Origin: Phialocephala subalpina
Taxonomy: Eukaryota; Ascomycota; Leotiomycetes; Helotiales; Mollisiaceae
Direction: 5' to 3'
DNA: 64,000 nucleotides
Assembly (NCBI GenBank): GCA_900073065.1
Contig: FJOG01000025.1
Location: forward strand, 744,001 to 808,000
Shown: piece by piece, positions 32,242-44,305 of the stretch
How positions within the stretch are numbered: position 1 is the first letter of the stretch
How the letters are laid out: the number at the start of each line of letters is the position of its first letter
Translations under genes and position numbers: made by a program
The notes under the pieces: generated by a model
What the model saw: the letters and a program-made list of their open reading frames with translations, nothing else
What the model was told of the DNA's origin: nothing
Databases searched by the model: none

Positions 32242-33764
32242 CTACACTCTCGGCTTTTCCCAAATGAGCTCAATCTTCTCACCCTTGACACTCGAGTTGA
32301 ACCACTCATATATCTCAACCTTGTCCTGGCAAGCTCTAGCACCTCGGAGAACATCTCTTTCAACTAATCTCTCAGTGCCCATATAAAGCTCAACAGTAGC
32401 CAAATTGCGAGCAATGCAAGCTCTTGGTCCAGCTCCGAAAGCAAAGAAAGACTTCATCGCATCTGGGGTGAGATTCTCTTCGAGCCATCTCTCAGGCTGG
32501 AAGCTGAATGGGTTTGGAAAGACTCGCTCGTTAAAGTGAAGCTCGTATGCTGAGCAACCGACGAAGGATCCAGCTGGGAATGTTACGCCTTTGAATGTCC
32601 AGCCCCCTTCCGGGACAACATGAGGTAGCCGTGTTGGGTTTGCCATGCTGATTCGAAGAGATTCTTTGATGACTCCTGAGAGGTAGGGGAGAGCTTGGAT
32701 ATCTTGTCTCTTCTCGTCAGCATTGGCATTGTCCACAATCTCCTTGCGGAGAATCTCGTACCTACCAATCATATTAGCAATTATGCAAACCACTTGATTG
32801 GTGAGGCATACTTGTCTGGGTTCAGAGCCAACTGCCGGCATAAAGTAGCAAAGTTCATGCCAGTCGAATCCGTACCAGCAAACATGAGATCCTTGCATTG
32901 GGCTTTCACTTCCGATCTCTCGAGTCCCAATGGTATAAGACGACCAGGATAGTTTTGAGCTCCAGGAGGTGTCTGATCAACGAGGTTGTCAACGAACTTG
33001 TCAACCACACCCATTGATGTAGCGGTATGCTCATCTGGCACACATTTTTCAATCGCCCACTCCAGCCAAAGGAACACACTTGTTGGGAGATAGAAGAACC
33101 TTCCAACAGCCACAAATGCATCCACGAATGCAGAGACAGACAGACGAGGTCCCTTTTCAGATGTGCCATTGTAGTTCTCCCGGAATAGATGAGTCGAGAC
33201 AGCATCAATAGCCAAACTTCTAGCAATGTTCAACACATTGACTGGAAGTCCTGTCTTTGCTTCTTCCTCCATTCGGTCAACCATTCGATCAGCACATCCA
33301 TACAACGCCGCTTCATTCTCCCTGATATTCTTGGTTGAGAACATGGGAACAACCGCTTTGGCCCTCCGAGCTCTGTATTCCATGTCAATTGTCGAGAATA
33401 TGGTCTTGTGTCCATCGATATCGAAGTTCGCATAGCATGGTGCCTTCAAAAACCCACCTCTGTTGACATAAATCGGGGCCACAGCATCTGCGTCGCTGAT
33501 ATCGACCTCGTTTGGGGAGACTCGAACGTAGGGTCCGTATTGGGCGTGCGCTTTGTTGATGACAGTTGCTTCATCTCCAACGTATGCATGGTAGTATAAC
33601 CAGAGAGAGGATATTCGTGCAAATAGAGGTCCTGGGACGTGTGCCAGTGGGTGGAAGGCCAATTGGTAGATGCATCGAGAGAGGAGGAGGCCGGTAGAGA
33701 GAACGAATAATGTAATCAGCGGATGGCTGGAGATGCTTCCGAGAAGGACATCGTGAAGAGCCAT
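32242..33764 (-). CDS. Cytochrome P450 monooxygenase
   Basis: About 490 residues with one 50-bp intron (32762-32811). An N-terminal membrane anchor (LITLFVLSTGLLLSRCIY) is followed by the proline hinge HPLAHVPGPLFARIS. The I-helix oxygen-binding motif is FAGTDSTGMN, the K-helix ExxR is KESLRIS, the PERF-type motif is FQPERW, and the heme loop is FFAFGAGPRACIARNLA with the axial Cys. In the last motif Ala follows Cys-Ile instead of Gly, a variant found in some fungal families. ER-membrane location is expected. Family-level assignment and substrate are not possible by eye; no terpene or polyketide synthase is adjacent, so a metabolite cluster is not implied. Confidence 0.92.
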
Positions 33765-34411
33765 GGCTTCAAAGAGCTAGCAGACGAACAATTGGGGTTT
33801 CTGAGAGTTACTTGGGGCTAGAAGGAGGGTGGGCAAGTGGGAGTCATAGCCATTTTGATGTCAAGGGTGGGTGTGACGATAAGGACAGAAACTTACCACA
33901 TCGTGGCTTTTGATTTATATCCCACTTGCCGTATCACTGGAAGTGGGCTTCGTTCTGCCATTGACCGGCCGGCAATTTATCAGGAGTCAGGAGTGGGAGG
34001 TTCATGGCTGTCCATTTTTGGCAAGCATCTCGAAAGCTGCCCCGCGGCAGTGAAGCTCTGGCCCATCGGCCGAGGAGATCTCAAACATCAAACATCAAAC
34101 ATCAGACATCGACCACCTCCAATCAACAATTATCAATTACGAGAATGTTTTGTAGTATACCTTTGTTCGATTGCATACGCGCGCTGTCTATTCTTCTCGC
34201 GATTTTTGTTCATTTAGAGCCTATTCGGCATCTTTGCCCCGGCCGTTCTTCACGATGCGTTGAAGCTGGGCAATGGGAGGCTTGAATAGTTTCTGAGCTT
34301 CTATCATTACCCTTCTATCCTGAAAACTCGTCTTACCGCCTTCCTTTCTTCCCGAACCGAGCCCCTAATTTTTCCTGTCCGCTTTCTCCTCCAATCCTTT
34401 CAATTTCTCCT
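33765..34411. other. Intergenic, upstream of P450
   Basis: About 650 bp. Contains the P450 promoter and a short direct repeat AAACATCAAACATCAAACATC near 34082-34104. No gene seen. Confidence 0.4.
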
Positions 34412-34849
34412 TCACAGTAAAGTTGGCAAAAGTGCCAGTCCAGTCACAATTCCCAGAGCCAGCGAGAGTGAACACTTAGGAGAAGCTCCCGAATGATGGC
34501 TCGAGCCAGTAGTGGAAGCTGCGACTGTAGAAGTCGAAACTGCAGCTGTAGTAGTTGAAACTGCCGAGGTGGAAGATGTGGAAGAGGCGGTCAAGATATC
34601 GGTGCCAGTTTCGGTCGCAGTATCGACTGGAATAATTGTTAGGTACCCATTATCGCTGCCTGTCACCGGAATGATCGTAATTGGGGGATCTCGTGGGTAT
34701 AGGATACCTGAGTTTGTTTCGGTAGGGGGACCAAAGCCATATACGGTCACGACACCTCCATCAGCTCGGGCTCCAAAGATATGAGCATTGACGAGTGTCA
34801 GTATGGATTGATGGTCGACTGCTAGAGCTGTACCAAGGACGAGCGCCAT
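34412..34849 (-). CDS. Small Ser/Thr-rich, probable GPI-anchored cell-surface protein
   Basis: 145 residues. The start MALVLGTALAVDHQ could be a very short or truncated signal sequence; a longer first exon upstream is possible. After a short ordered region (VVTVYGFGPPTETNSG) comes a Ser/Thr/Ala-rich stretch from about residue 85 (SSTSAVSTTTAAVSTSTVAA), typical of O-glycosylated wall proteins. The C-terminus is a small-residue site (SSHHSGASPKCSL) followed by a hydrophobic tail (LALGIVTGLALLPTLL), the layout of a GPI-anchor signal. No conserved family is recognised. Confidence 0.55.
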   Translation of the reverse strand: MALVLGTALAVDHQSILTLVNAHIFGARADGGVVTVYGFGPPTETNSGILYPRDPPITIIPVTGSDNGYLTIIPVDTATETGTDILTASSTSSTSAVSTTTAAVSTSTVAASTTGSSHHSGASPKCSLSLALGIVTGLALLPTLL

Positions 34850-35775
34850 GATGGCTACGTTGATACGTTCAAGCGAAGGAAAGGTAGAAAGGAAGAGATG
34901 TCCAACTGTTCTCTAAACTGTTTGAGTGATCTTCATGGAAATATATACGTTTTTCTTCTTTATCTACATTGCGAAGTCTTGTTTACTCTCTTCTTCCCAG
35001 CAGACAACCCCATTGCGGTTTGTCAAGGGCTCAATAGTACGGACTGGAATCGGAATACTGCAAGATTCTTGTGCAAACAAGAGTGTAGCTCATGTTTTTC
35101 GTCTCGTCTCACGCTGCCGAAATTACACTTGCTTCATCTCTTGTGTAATGTTTCGGTCTTCTACCCTTATTCAGAGAGCAGACTCCTGCCTCCCGTGCGA
35201 AAATAGAACTTTCAATTCCCGCAAATCAAACAACGAGTATCACACGCCTTGTTAGAAAGATCAACCATTCTCGTATGTTATTGCTTGGGATTTCGCTAGC
35301 CATACCGAAGAATTCGGATGCCCATGCTCCTGGTGCAAAGAGCCTTCACCTGTTTGCAGCTTCGCTCGATTTTGTCCTCCTTCGCTTTTCGTTGGAAAAC
35401 TCGAATGCAGATCGTTGTATGTCAAAACTTGTGTCAGGGTCTCGCAGGAAGTCATTGAGAGTTCGATAGCCTCGTCGCAGTGTAAAGGGGTTTCGCTTAA
35501 GCCAGATGAAAGCCACCGCAGATGCTGATAAAAGGGGATATAGTGTCTATTTATGATTCCTCTAGTCATAAACTGCAGTTTTATGACCAATAGACCAGTT
35601 GTTGACCTTTCCGTGCTTGGTTCTGGGACCTATAATAGTGCGTGCACGTGACCCGCACGCAGCAGCTAGCTCATGCTCTGGAATCTGCTTGCACACCTAC
35701 TTCAAATTAAACATTACTATTCGGTTTATCGAACAATCTCATCATCCCAGCTCAGAGACGCCGTGTCACTGACTC
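34850..35775. other. Intergenic, up to the assembly gap
   Basis: About 925 bp without a supportable gene. Short frames on both strands lack domain content. The stretch ends at the N run. Confidence 0.4.
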
Positions 35776-36318
35776 NNNNNNNNNNNNNNNNNNNNNNNNN
35801 NNNNNNNNNNNNNNNNNNNNNNNNNNNNNNNNNNNNNNNNNNNNNNNNNNNNNNNNNNNNNNNNNNNNNNNNNNNNNNNNNNNNNNNNNNNNNNNNNNNN
35901 NNNNNNNNNNNNNNNNNNNNNNNNNNNNNNNNNNNNNNNNNNNNNNNNNNNNNNNNNNNNNNNNNNNNNNNNNNNNNNNNNNNNNNNNNNNNNNNNNNNN
36001 NNNNNNNNNNNNNNNNNNNNNNNNNNNNNNNNNNNNNNNNNNNNNNNNNNNNNNNNNNNNNNNNNNNNNNNNNNNNNNNNNNNNNNNNNNNNNNNNNNNN
36101 NNNNNNNNNNNNNNNNNNNNNNNNNNNNNNNNNNNNNNNNNNNNNNNNNNNNNNNNNNNNNNNNNNNNNNNNNNNNNNNNNNNNNNNNNNNNNNNNNNNN
36201 NNNNNNNNNNNNNNNNNNNNNNNNNNNNNNNNNNNNNNNNNNNNNNNNNNNNNNNNNNNNNNNNNNNNNNNNNNNNNNNNNNNNNNNNNNNNNNNNNNNN
36301 NNNNNNNNNNNNNNNNNN
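35776..36318. other. Assembly gap (543 N)
   Basis: A run of N between 35776 and 36318. Reading frames crossing it are meaningless. It may hide repeats or the upstream part of the small secreted protein gene's promoter. Confidence 0.99.
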
Positions 36319-36468
36319 TAATTGGCTGCTCCATTCGCGACACAGGTGAGCGCACACTGCAAAACCCATTCAATGACCAAACTCACTGACACCTATTTCA
36401 TTCACAGCGATCAAGACTCTTCTCACCGTCATCTTCCCCGAATACCTGCCAGATCTCCAAAAATTACG

Positions 36469-36732
36469 ATGTTCTCTCGACACTCCCTCTCTCTCCTCCC
36501 TCTCATCATGGTCTTTGCAACCTTGACAACTGCGATGCCAATGAATTCGGACGGAACCCTAGACGAATACGAAGTGCTTCAACGCAAGATGTTGGTGTGC
36601 ACAAATTCCCCAACTATATCTGATAAAATCAACTACAAGTTGTGTATCGAGGGCGGCGCTTATTGTCAGATGTATAATTTGATGAACTACGAGACGATTG
36701 GAGCTTGCTATCATTGCTATTGCCGTGTTTGA
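36469..36732 (+). CDS. Small secreted cysteine-rich protein (candidate effector)
   Basis: 87 residues. The start MFSRHSLSLLPLIMVFATLT with cleavage likely after TTA gives a mature protein of about 64 residues carrying six cysteines (VCTNS, KLCIEG, AYCQ, GACYHCYC). The ATG at 36469 is chosen because it directly precedes the signal peptide; the frame is open upstream to the gap, so a longer start cannot be excluded. No known fold is recognised. Size, signal peptide and even Cys number fit apoplastic effector-like proteins. It lies 150 bp after an assembly gap and 455 bp before a MITE, a repeat-associated setting. Confidence 0.65.
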   Translation: MFSRHSLSLLPLIMVFATLTTAMPMNSDGTLDEYEVLQRKMLVCTNSPTISDKINYKLCIEGGAYCQMYNLMNYETIGACYHCYCRV

Positions 36733-38504
36733 GGATGTGGTTATGGAGTTCTGGGAGTTTGCTTGATGATACAGGATCAAGTTTGGGATTTTGTAGATAT
36801 GTACAGTTTTAAATCGAGTCAATATACTGGCAGCGTAATGGAGGTTCCAGGGCGTTTCTCTTCAAAGGCATCGGTACTCTTACGAATCTTTGTACACACT
36901 TCAACAAACTTGCAATTGCCAGCAGTAAGACTGCTGGCATTTTCATCAAAATGTTTGCTTGCAAAGAAGAGCTACCTACGCCTCCTTTCTCGGCTCGGTA
37001 AAGAGTCACACCTCGTGCACAGCCCCCGCGATGAGATCTTTGCTCCGTTTTGGAATATTAAGACTGAATTTCCTATCCCTGTGAGGAAAAGATGGAAGGC
37101 ACAGGAGAGCAGAGAAGAAGCGAGGAAAGGAGGGACATATGAGAAAGAGGGGATTCGAATTATTGTCTACGCTACCGACTGAGATACTATCAGATGCTAC
37201 GAGGTCTAAGCATCATATTATGGGTAAAAAGATCGTATTATTCAGTCTGGAGAGCTAGCTAGGGAGGAGAGTGAGGATATAAGAGTCTGCGAGATTACCC
37301 CTGAACTATACTCCATATGGAATGAGAGTTTGACCCACTACACGTGACCAGCAACTGACAGATACGTACTGTATCCAGATTTGGGAAGCGGAAATAAGAA
37401 GACTAAAGTGATCGATGTGAGCGAGGTAGTGAAGTGCATGAGTGGGGATGTATTCAATCGGATGATCAGATGGAGAGGGAAGCCGAAACAAGTCCCCTGG
37501 GGAGTGAAACTGGGATGGAAGGGAGCCACAGAGTGGGAAGGGTTGAATGTCCGGGTGGTTTCGTGGTCCAAGGAGCGATCATGCTTTTCGAAGGACTTGA
37601 CGTCGGAAAATCGATCAAAATCTGAGCGTATTTTCAGCTTCTGCCAGCATAATTGTTGGAGTACGATTGCTGTGATTGGGGGTCAGAGAGCATCAACTTG
37701 TGTAACCAGGACGTTTGACTCACCGCAGGCAACACCAGCAACGTAAGTCAGGCCGCCTATCTGCAAGCAGCCTCACAATGCTCTTGTTGCCGGCAAGACG
37801 CATACCAAAATTAAGACGACGTGTGATTCGTCCGATTCGGCTCACTGTGTGGAAGGAGAACGTGGCGAGCCGTAACCGGTAAGCCGCATCCAATCGCGAT
37901 GTCCGGTAATTCAAAGCACATCAATATGAGGCTTCCCATCATGTAAAATAGCGATTTTACTAGCGATTTTACAGCGCATCTCAAGGTGGGTGAGTGATCT
38001 CTCGTGATTGGTGTTGCCCGTCTTCGAACAAATGCTTCACATGTGTCTCCATGCTTGATATTAGGACGCGTACATGAGAGATGCAACCCTCCATCGTCAA
38101 GCTGCCATGCTACTTGCCAAAGGTCGAAATATGACGGGTTCTGGGAAGTTCTGGAGTCTCCACCATTGGAAAGGTGAAGCTACATCATCAATGACAGTTG
38201 GCATGGCTGCTCGAGGGTACGATTCGTCGACACGCAGTAGGATGCATGGCCCTTCTGCATTGCATTTCAATGAAGCAGAGCAATATATCGCCATTTACTT
38301 TATTCCTATGCTTTGCAGCAGGTAGAATCGAAACCGACCATATCATGCAAATCCACTTCCAGCAAACTTTCAGCGAACGTCTATCAGCTTGGCTTCTTAC
38401 CCGCGTCCCAGAATTCTCAGTATCCCTCAAGTCATAGCACGACGCCCACTTGGATGCACTTGAACTGCTTTCGAGGCAGCTCACGCACTTCCTCGCCGAC
38501 AAAG
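36733..38504. other. Intergenic with one MITE
   Basis: About 1.8 kb. Apart from the MITE at 37188-37360 I see no supportable gene; several open frames (for example 36763-37182) lack domains, signal peptides or plausible splice structure. Confidence 0.45.
37188..37360. mobile_element. MITE copy 1 (173 bp, 5-bp TSD GATAC)
   Basis: Flanked by GATAC at 37183-37187 and 37361-37365. The ends form an imperfect inverted repeat: TATCAGATGCT at the left, and the reverse complement of the right end is TGTCAGTTGCT (9 of 11). The interior is non-coding and about 80% similar to the element at 55068-55239, with the same termini. Two copies with identical ends and separate target duplications define a non-autonomous DNA transposon family. 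Confidence 0.8.
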
Positions 38505-40264
38505 ATGGCAGGAAATAAGGTGAAGTTTGGAGAGCGAGTGAAGGAGTTCCTCAACATGGGCAAGGAGATTTTCGAAGAGAAAGACAACATCGCCGACTAC
38601 GATCAACTGTTCGACGACAAGAACGAGCTTGAGACGAAGCTTGCCACAAAGACCCAAGAGTATGAGGACATGCTTGCCACAAAGACAAAAGAATATGAGG
38701 ACAAGATCAAGGAGATCGCGACACTGCAAGCAGCTGCAGACGAGCGGGTAACAATAGCTGAAGCCAAGTCCAAAGGATTCATTGAGGAGTTCCAGAAGAG
38801 ATACAAGGAATGGGATGCGGCAACAAGCAAAGAGTCGAAGCTCGAAAGTCAAATCGAGACGCTGAGACAGGAATTGACAGATGCAAAGACGAAGGCTCAG
38901 AGTGCTGAAGCTAGGATTGAAGAAGTGCAGGGGAAGTTGTTCGCCAGCGAAAATAAAATGGTAGACATGGAGAAGGAGCTGAGCCTTCTCAAGAAGGAGC
39001 ACAGCTCAAGGATGCTAGAGTTAAAGGGGACACGAGGAGAGTTGCAGGCTTGTCAAAATGAAATGGAGAAAGACAAACGCGAGCTAGGGCTGGAGTATCC
39101 GTTGGTTGATGATTTGTAAGGCTTTGATCCTTTATCTTTCGGAACTTTGATCTGACAATATTTAGGGCGAAGCGTTTCCGCAACCTCTCAGAGGGAGTCC
39201 ATAGTATGGCAAAGAATTTCTTCTGTGTGAACTTGCCAGAAGAGCTTCCCGCAGTGAGTTCATTCACATCTCAGGTCCTTGGTTCTCTCGCTGATCGTTC
39301 ATAGGAAGAGTTGTGGAGCCGGTTGGATACTTCCGGTTTCCTAAAGCTAGCTCCTCGAAAGATGCCATTATCAAACTCGATGGCTGCTCGGTGTCTGCGA
39401 ATGGCTACGGCGGAGGGGATCATAGGCGATAAACTCTCTACTGAAATATTCCGACAGTTCTACTTGCCCCACTCCACTACAGGCAGAGAGCTCATAAACG
39501 AGATAACAAATCATCTTGACAAGAGGAGCTCTTTCAAAGCAGCTGTCTTTCGACTTCAACTGCTCGGCGCATACGAAGTTGAGGAAGAGCTTTGGGTCGC
39601 ACATCTCGTCGAGAAAACAACTGCAAAGGTTGTCAAGATTCTCGAACCACTCCTTTGCGCCCCTGGTTCACTGCAGGATTTCCATTCTGCTCTAAGGAAA
39701 CTATTCGAGGAAGCGGTCAAACTATGGCAGTCTGTCCAGCGAAGCGCCTCGAAGTCATGGGTAACAAACGATCCCGATTCTAGACATTACAACAACGACC
39801 AGGATAATTGGGAGCAGAACGAGGATTACGATACTGCCGTTGGCTTGACGAACGAGCAGAAGTCTCAAATTCCAGAAGACGACGAGCCGCTCATTCCGCT
39901 CTTTCCTCAGGTATCCATGGGCAATGACGTGATATATCCTGGGTGCGCTCTTTGGTCGGACCAGAACGCTGTTGTTTCTGCCAGTATTGAGTTCAGTCAG
40001 ACCTCGCGTTCTTTCTTGCAAGGACGAATGATACGCCGAGACTCGGATAGACGAAGAATGAGCTCAGGTGCCCCGTGGAAAGTCGAGGATCCTTCAAAAC
40101 CGCCACTGAGTCCATCAGCGGGCTACCATTCGTTCTTGGAGCGTGTCGACAGTCGCCCTGGGAGCAGAAGGCCATCACCACCCATTCGAAAGGCCACTCC
40201 GCCAGTGACGACTCCGCCGGCGTCACCTCCGGCGCTGAAGGCGGTTGAGGTATGTGGTGATTGA
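38505..40264 (+). CDS. Coiled-coil protein, conserved in fungi, function unknown
   Basis: About 552 residues with two introns (39116-39165 and 39254-39304). I start at the ATG giving MAGNKVKFGERVKEFLNMGK because it has a good context; an upstream in-frame start at 38313 would add a low-quality leader. Residues 25-200 are a long coiled coil (LATKTQEYEDMLATKTKEYE contains a 14-residue near-duplication). The second half begins AKRFRNLSEGVHSMAKNFF and contains helical blocks (EIFRQFYLPHSTTGRELINE, AAVFRLQLLGAYEVEEELWV). The tail is Pro/Ser rich (RRPSPPIRKATPPVTTPPAS). No enzymatic motif is visible. Confidence 0.8.
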
Positions 40265-41476
40265 GGTGTGCGGAATCAAGGCAGAGATTGAGATCAGATT
40301 GGACTGTTTTTGAAGAGGACGGAGTTCTGGGGACAGTTTTTCCTTGAGATGATTTGTTGGTTCTCAAGAGAGGAAACATCACGAAGGGAAGGTGCATTCA
40401 GGGGTCAGGAAGGAGGTCCACGTCATTGCTCGCTTAGCACCTTTCCCTATTTTTCTCCTACTTTTTGCAATCGTAGCTTTACATCTTTCTACAATTTCCA
40501 CTCTCTACAAGAACGAATTCATCCTTTCCCATGCAAAGTTATTATAGTGCTTCTCGGAATGTATGTACGATATGTACAGATTGTCGGTTGCAGTACTTGT
40601 GCCTGACCCTGGATAGGCACCATGATCCGGGACATCCGACACCAATCTAGGGCTGCAAGATGATTAGGATGGCATGATTATTTGCTCTAATCATATTCGA
40701 TTCATATTAAAATGAATAGAGCTTCATGAATATGATTAAAATAACCTCAAAATTCATAATCATCATGAAGAGTAACCACAACAGTCCGGAGAAGGCTTAG
40801 TGCACCCACGTGATCTTTGTGCACTGAGTATGTTGCGGTATAAGATTCTCTAGGAGATGATTCACAAGGCTCTCACCACTTGTTTGTAGCACTTTTATCA
40901 TTCGTTAGCTCAATGAACAGTTACTTTTTGAAACTAGAGCCTTAAAGCTGTAAGACTTAAATTATAATAAAATGCTAGCTTTTGCTTAGTGCTTCAGGAC
41001 CTTATCTAAAATTAGGTGTGATCACAGCCAAATTTTGATAAGCGAGTGAGTTATGCTGCAAAGAGTGGACCCACCAAAAATGTTCATGATTACTATTCAT
41101 ACGCTAAAAAACGTATTCATATTCATATAAATTGTGAATAACTGTAATCATCTTGCAGCCCTACACCAATCAAATGGAGAAGAAATTAACCTTTCTTGTG
41201 GGTGAATCTCAAGTGAGATGGAACCTAAAATCATTGAATTTCAGCAGCATCGACTCCGTTCTTATTTGACTATTTGATCACAAGCCATCCTTGATTCCTG
41301 GCTCCAGCAACTGTGGCGTCGCTGTGGTGTTGCGAGAATCTTCCGACATCCTCCACATTCACGAGAACAAACCAAGTGGTCTGACCTTTTCATCACCACG
41401 CACCTTATTTATTGCTGATCCATAGGTGGCTCCCTCGAGCCTCAGACTTTGCATGAAATGAAAGCTAGGGTTTAGA
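40265..41476. other. Intergenic containing a hAT-type MITE
   Basis: About 1.2 kb between the coiled-coil gene and the K+ channel gene. 40648-41163 is a MITE; the flanking parts hold no gene I can support. Confidence 0.5.
40648..41163. mobile_element. hAT-type MITE (516 bp, 19-bp perfect TIRs, 8-bp TSD)
   Basis: The left end TAGGGCTGCAAGATGATTA (40648-40666) is the exact reverse complement of the right end (41145-41163). CACCAATC is present on both sides (40640-40647 and 41164-41171), an 8-bp target-site duplication as made by hAT transposases. Subterminal regions are AT-rich with repeated ATTCATAT/GAATATGA motifs, like transposase-binding repeats. No transposase is encoded, so the element is non-autonomous. 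Perfect TIRs and TSD suggest a fairly recent insertion. Confidence 0.92.
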
Positions 41477-43967
41477 ATGTCTCAACGACCTGCCAAGATG
41501 GAGATTAATGACTCTGGTCACGTGCTCAATATGAAAACGACAGAAGATGAGCGGGAGGCAATAATAAAAGCTCAAGATAGTCTTGGGTTCGTGAACGATC
41601 TTTGATCTTTTGAGTTTGGCTAATCTTGCTTGCAGTCGAGAGTGGTTTACCATAACAGCGTTCCCATTATTCGCCGGGACTTTCGGGCCAAGTGAGAGAC
41701 ACCTTCCTATTTTACCTGCAATTTCTCATGAATCCTCTCAAGTCGTTCTCCTGAAATATTCTTTAAAGGGGACTTTCTGACTGGTCTATTTTATAGTTGC
41801 TTCAGCATTGAATATATGTGCACTTGTCCAACCATGGAGATGCGAATATGCTAGTGCAGAGATTCAGACCGACGCAAAAGATATAGCAGACCCAGCATGG
41901 TAAGTTTTCATGCACTTCCTCTGAGAAGCTGCGTTCTGATGCATTCACAGGCTCATCGGCATCAATTCCATCTCTCTCGTTTTTGGAGTTGCGGCGAACC
42001 TCGCCATCATGTTCGTTGGAGACAACCTTACTTCATCTCCTGCAAAATATAGCTTCTACCTTGTGCTCATCACCGTCATCGGAGGTGGCCTGGCTTCATT
42101 CATCCTCGTGGCGTTGGTTGTTGCCGCTTCGATACACCTTCGATTACCCTCACCCCCTGAACATGCTTTCACTGAAGCATATTACTATGCTATCATGGCA
42201 GCCGGCGTTTACTTCATCACTTCCGCATTTGTCGTCTACACAGCATACATGCTCTTCGAGATCCGAAAAAGCCGTGAAGGAAGACGAGAACTCTCGAAGC
42301 AATTCGCAGGTCGCCACCGAAGTCTAAAGATCCTCACCACCCTCTTCGTGGCCAATCTTCGTATGTATAAGTCCCGCCCTGATTCTACCATTTCATAGGG
42401 AGTCGAGCTCCCGAAGGCTCCTCGACTCCTCGGCATCCTTTGAAACCACCTACTAACTTCTTGTAGTGATCGGCGCAGCAATATTCTCCAAAATTGAAGG
42501 ATGGAGATACTTAGACGGCGTATTCTGGGCTAATGTCACAATCTTGACCATCGGATTCGGAGACTTCAAACCAGTTACTCATCTGGGTAGATCATTGCTC
42601 ATGCCGTGGGCCATCTCTGGCATAGTCATACTATTCCTGGTTATCTACTACATCACCCAAGTCGTCTTCGAGCGCGGAAAATCCGTCTGGGAAGTCCGAA
42701 TCAGAGACCAAGAACGCCTACGCCAAATCCGCGAAAGGGACGGAAACGGCCATCGTCGACACAAATACGGCTCCCGTCTCCGCGGCAGCGCCTCGAGCGA
42801 AGTTAGCAACGACACTATCAACTGCAACAACAACCACGTCAGCACCCTACTTGATCCCAAAAAGCAGTCCAAAAAACAACGAATCGCTGCAGAAAGAGCT
42901 GTTCGAGAAAGAGATTTCCTCACCATGCGCTCCATACTACAGAAATCCTCTCGTCGTAGAATCTGGTACTCAGTGACTCTCTGGCTAGCATTCGCTCTCT
43001 TCCTTTGGTTCTTCGGCGCCGTACTTTTCCACATCTGTGAACGAAATCAGAGATGGACGTACTTCACTTCCGTGTATTTCACTTTCATCTCTCTCCTTGC
43101 GATTGGGTATGGGGACGACACACTACACAGCATGCCAGGAAAAGCAATATTCGTCCTCTGGAGTCTAATCGTCGTTCCTACTCTTACAATGCTCATCTCT
43201 ACCGGGACAGAAGCTATTGGAATCCCTTATCTTCTTGGGATGCAAGAATGGTTCAAGCGACGAGTCTTGAAAATCGAGGGAACAGACGGAGCAAAAACAG
43301 ATAGGAATATATCCCGTACGTACAATTATAGCACGTTAAGGGAGAGAAAACTCGCTAATGTCCAACTAGATACATACAAATCTTCCAAGTTCCCACCAAC
43401 CAATCTCCCTCACAATACGCACGATAAAAACCACCTCCTGATTCGAGCTATCAAGTTAATAGCAAGGGATCATATCAAGCACCAAGCATCGAATTCTCAG
43501 CCAGACTATAGTTTCGATGATTGGGAGTATGTGTTCTACCTCATGGACGTACTCGAACCGTCCTCAGACGACGGGCCGTCACCCGCCAAAGAAAAATCAA
43601 AGAACGGAGAGGGCGAGAAAAAAAGGGTAGGCCACAAAGAGAATACCCCAAGAGAGAAAGAAACCAAGAAAAGAAGAACAGGAATGGAAGAATGGCAAGA
43701 CGGTTCCCAGATCCCAGATGTAAGTAAACGGGGATACACCTTTTTTCCTATTTGGGAATGTCTCATGACATTGCTCCCGAGACACTCTCCCAAGACATCC
43801 TTTAAAGGGCAAATGCTGACTCCCCCTTCTTCTAGTGGCTACATGGCAAGAACCCATTGAATGTTAGTGAGTCGAGCACAGAATGGATGTTATTAGCCTT
43901 GATGGAAAAGCTAGAGAGTGAGTTAGCGGAATTGAGGAGAAAGGATGGGAATACTGTTATTGAATGA
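41477..43967 (+). CDS. TOK-type outward-rectifying potassium channel
   Basis: About 687 residues after five introns (41587-41635, 41692-41796, 41900-41950, 42361-42466, 43720-43835). Plasma-membrane K+ efflux channel with two pore loops per subunit. Selectivity filters are TILTIGFGD and SLLAIGYGD. Hydrophobic segments before the first pore include WFITAFPLFAGTFGPIASAL, LIGINSISLVFGVAANLAIM, LVLITVIGGGLASFILVALV and YYAIMAAGVYFITSAFVVYT, fitting the eight-helix TOK layout. A basic cytoplasmic linker separates the pores, and the C-terminus is charged (KEKSKNGEGEKKR, ending VSESSTEWMLLALMEKLESE after the last intron). The first donor (GTTCGT) is non-consensus, so the N-terminal exon is less certain. 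Confidence 0.88.
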
Positions 43968-44305
43968 GTTTTTTGTTTGGATTTGATTTGATTTGATCGG
44001 ATCGGATCAGATTGGATTAGATTGGATTTGCAATGATACCATTAAAGCGAGCGATGCAAGCGATGAGAAATGACACTATGGTTTGGAATTCATAGAAGCA
44101 TTCTATTTTTGTTGAGTAGTGTTTCGCGCACTTTTGTTTTATGCCGCCATACCAGGCCATACTATTCCATGCCATGCTAAACTCCCATTGATGCAACCAT
44201 CCAACTATACACGTAACACCTTACAACCCACCGTCCGCCGGACCATCAATCATAAATCATGTCTGCTATGCGCCATCATACCCATCGTGACTTGGTGTCA
44301 ATCGG
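43968..44305. other. Intergenic between convergent genes
   Basis: 338 bp between the K+ channel stop and the nucleotidyltransferase stop. A short 5-bp-phased repeat (GATTT/GATCG/GATTG units) lies at about 43978-44030. No gene seen. Confidence 0.5.

Noticed and set aside
35673..36392. Frames crossing the N run
   Set aside because: Consist mostly of unknown bases.
36763..37182. Plus-strand frame of 139 codons after the small secreted protein
   Set aside because: Non-ATG start, no domain, and it runs into repeat-associated sequence; likely chance.
43978..44030. GATTT/GATTG repeat as a functional terminator or binding array
   Set aside because: Simple low-complexity repeat in a 3' intergenic region; no evidence for function.
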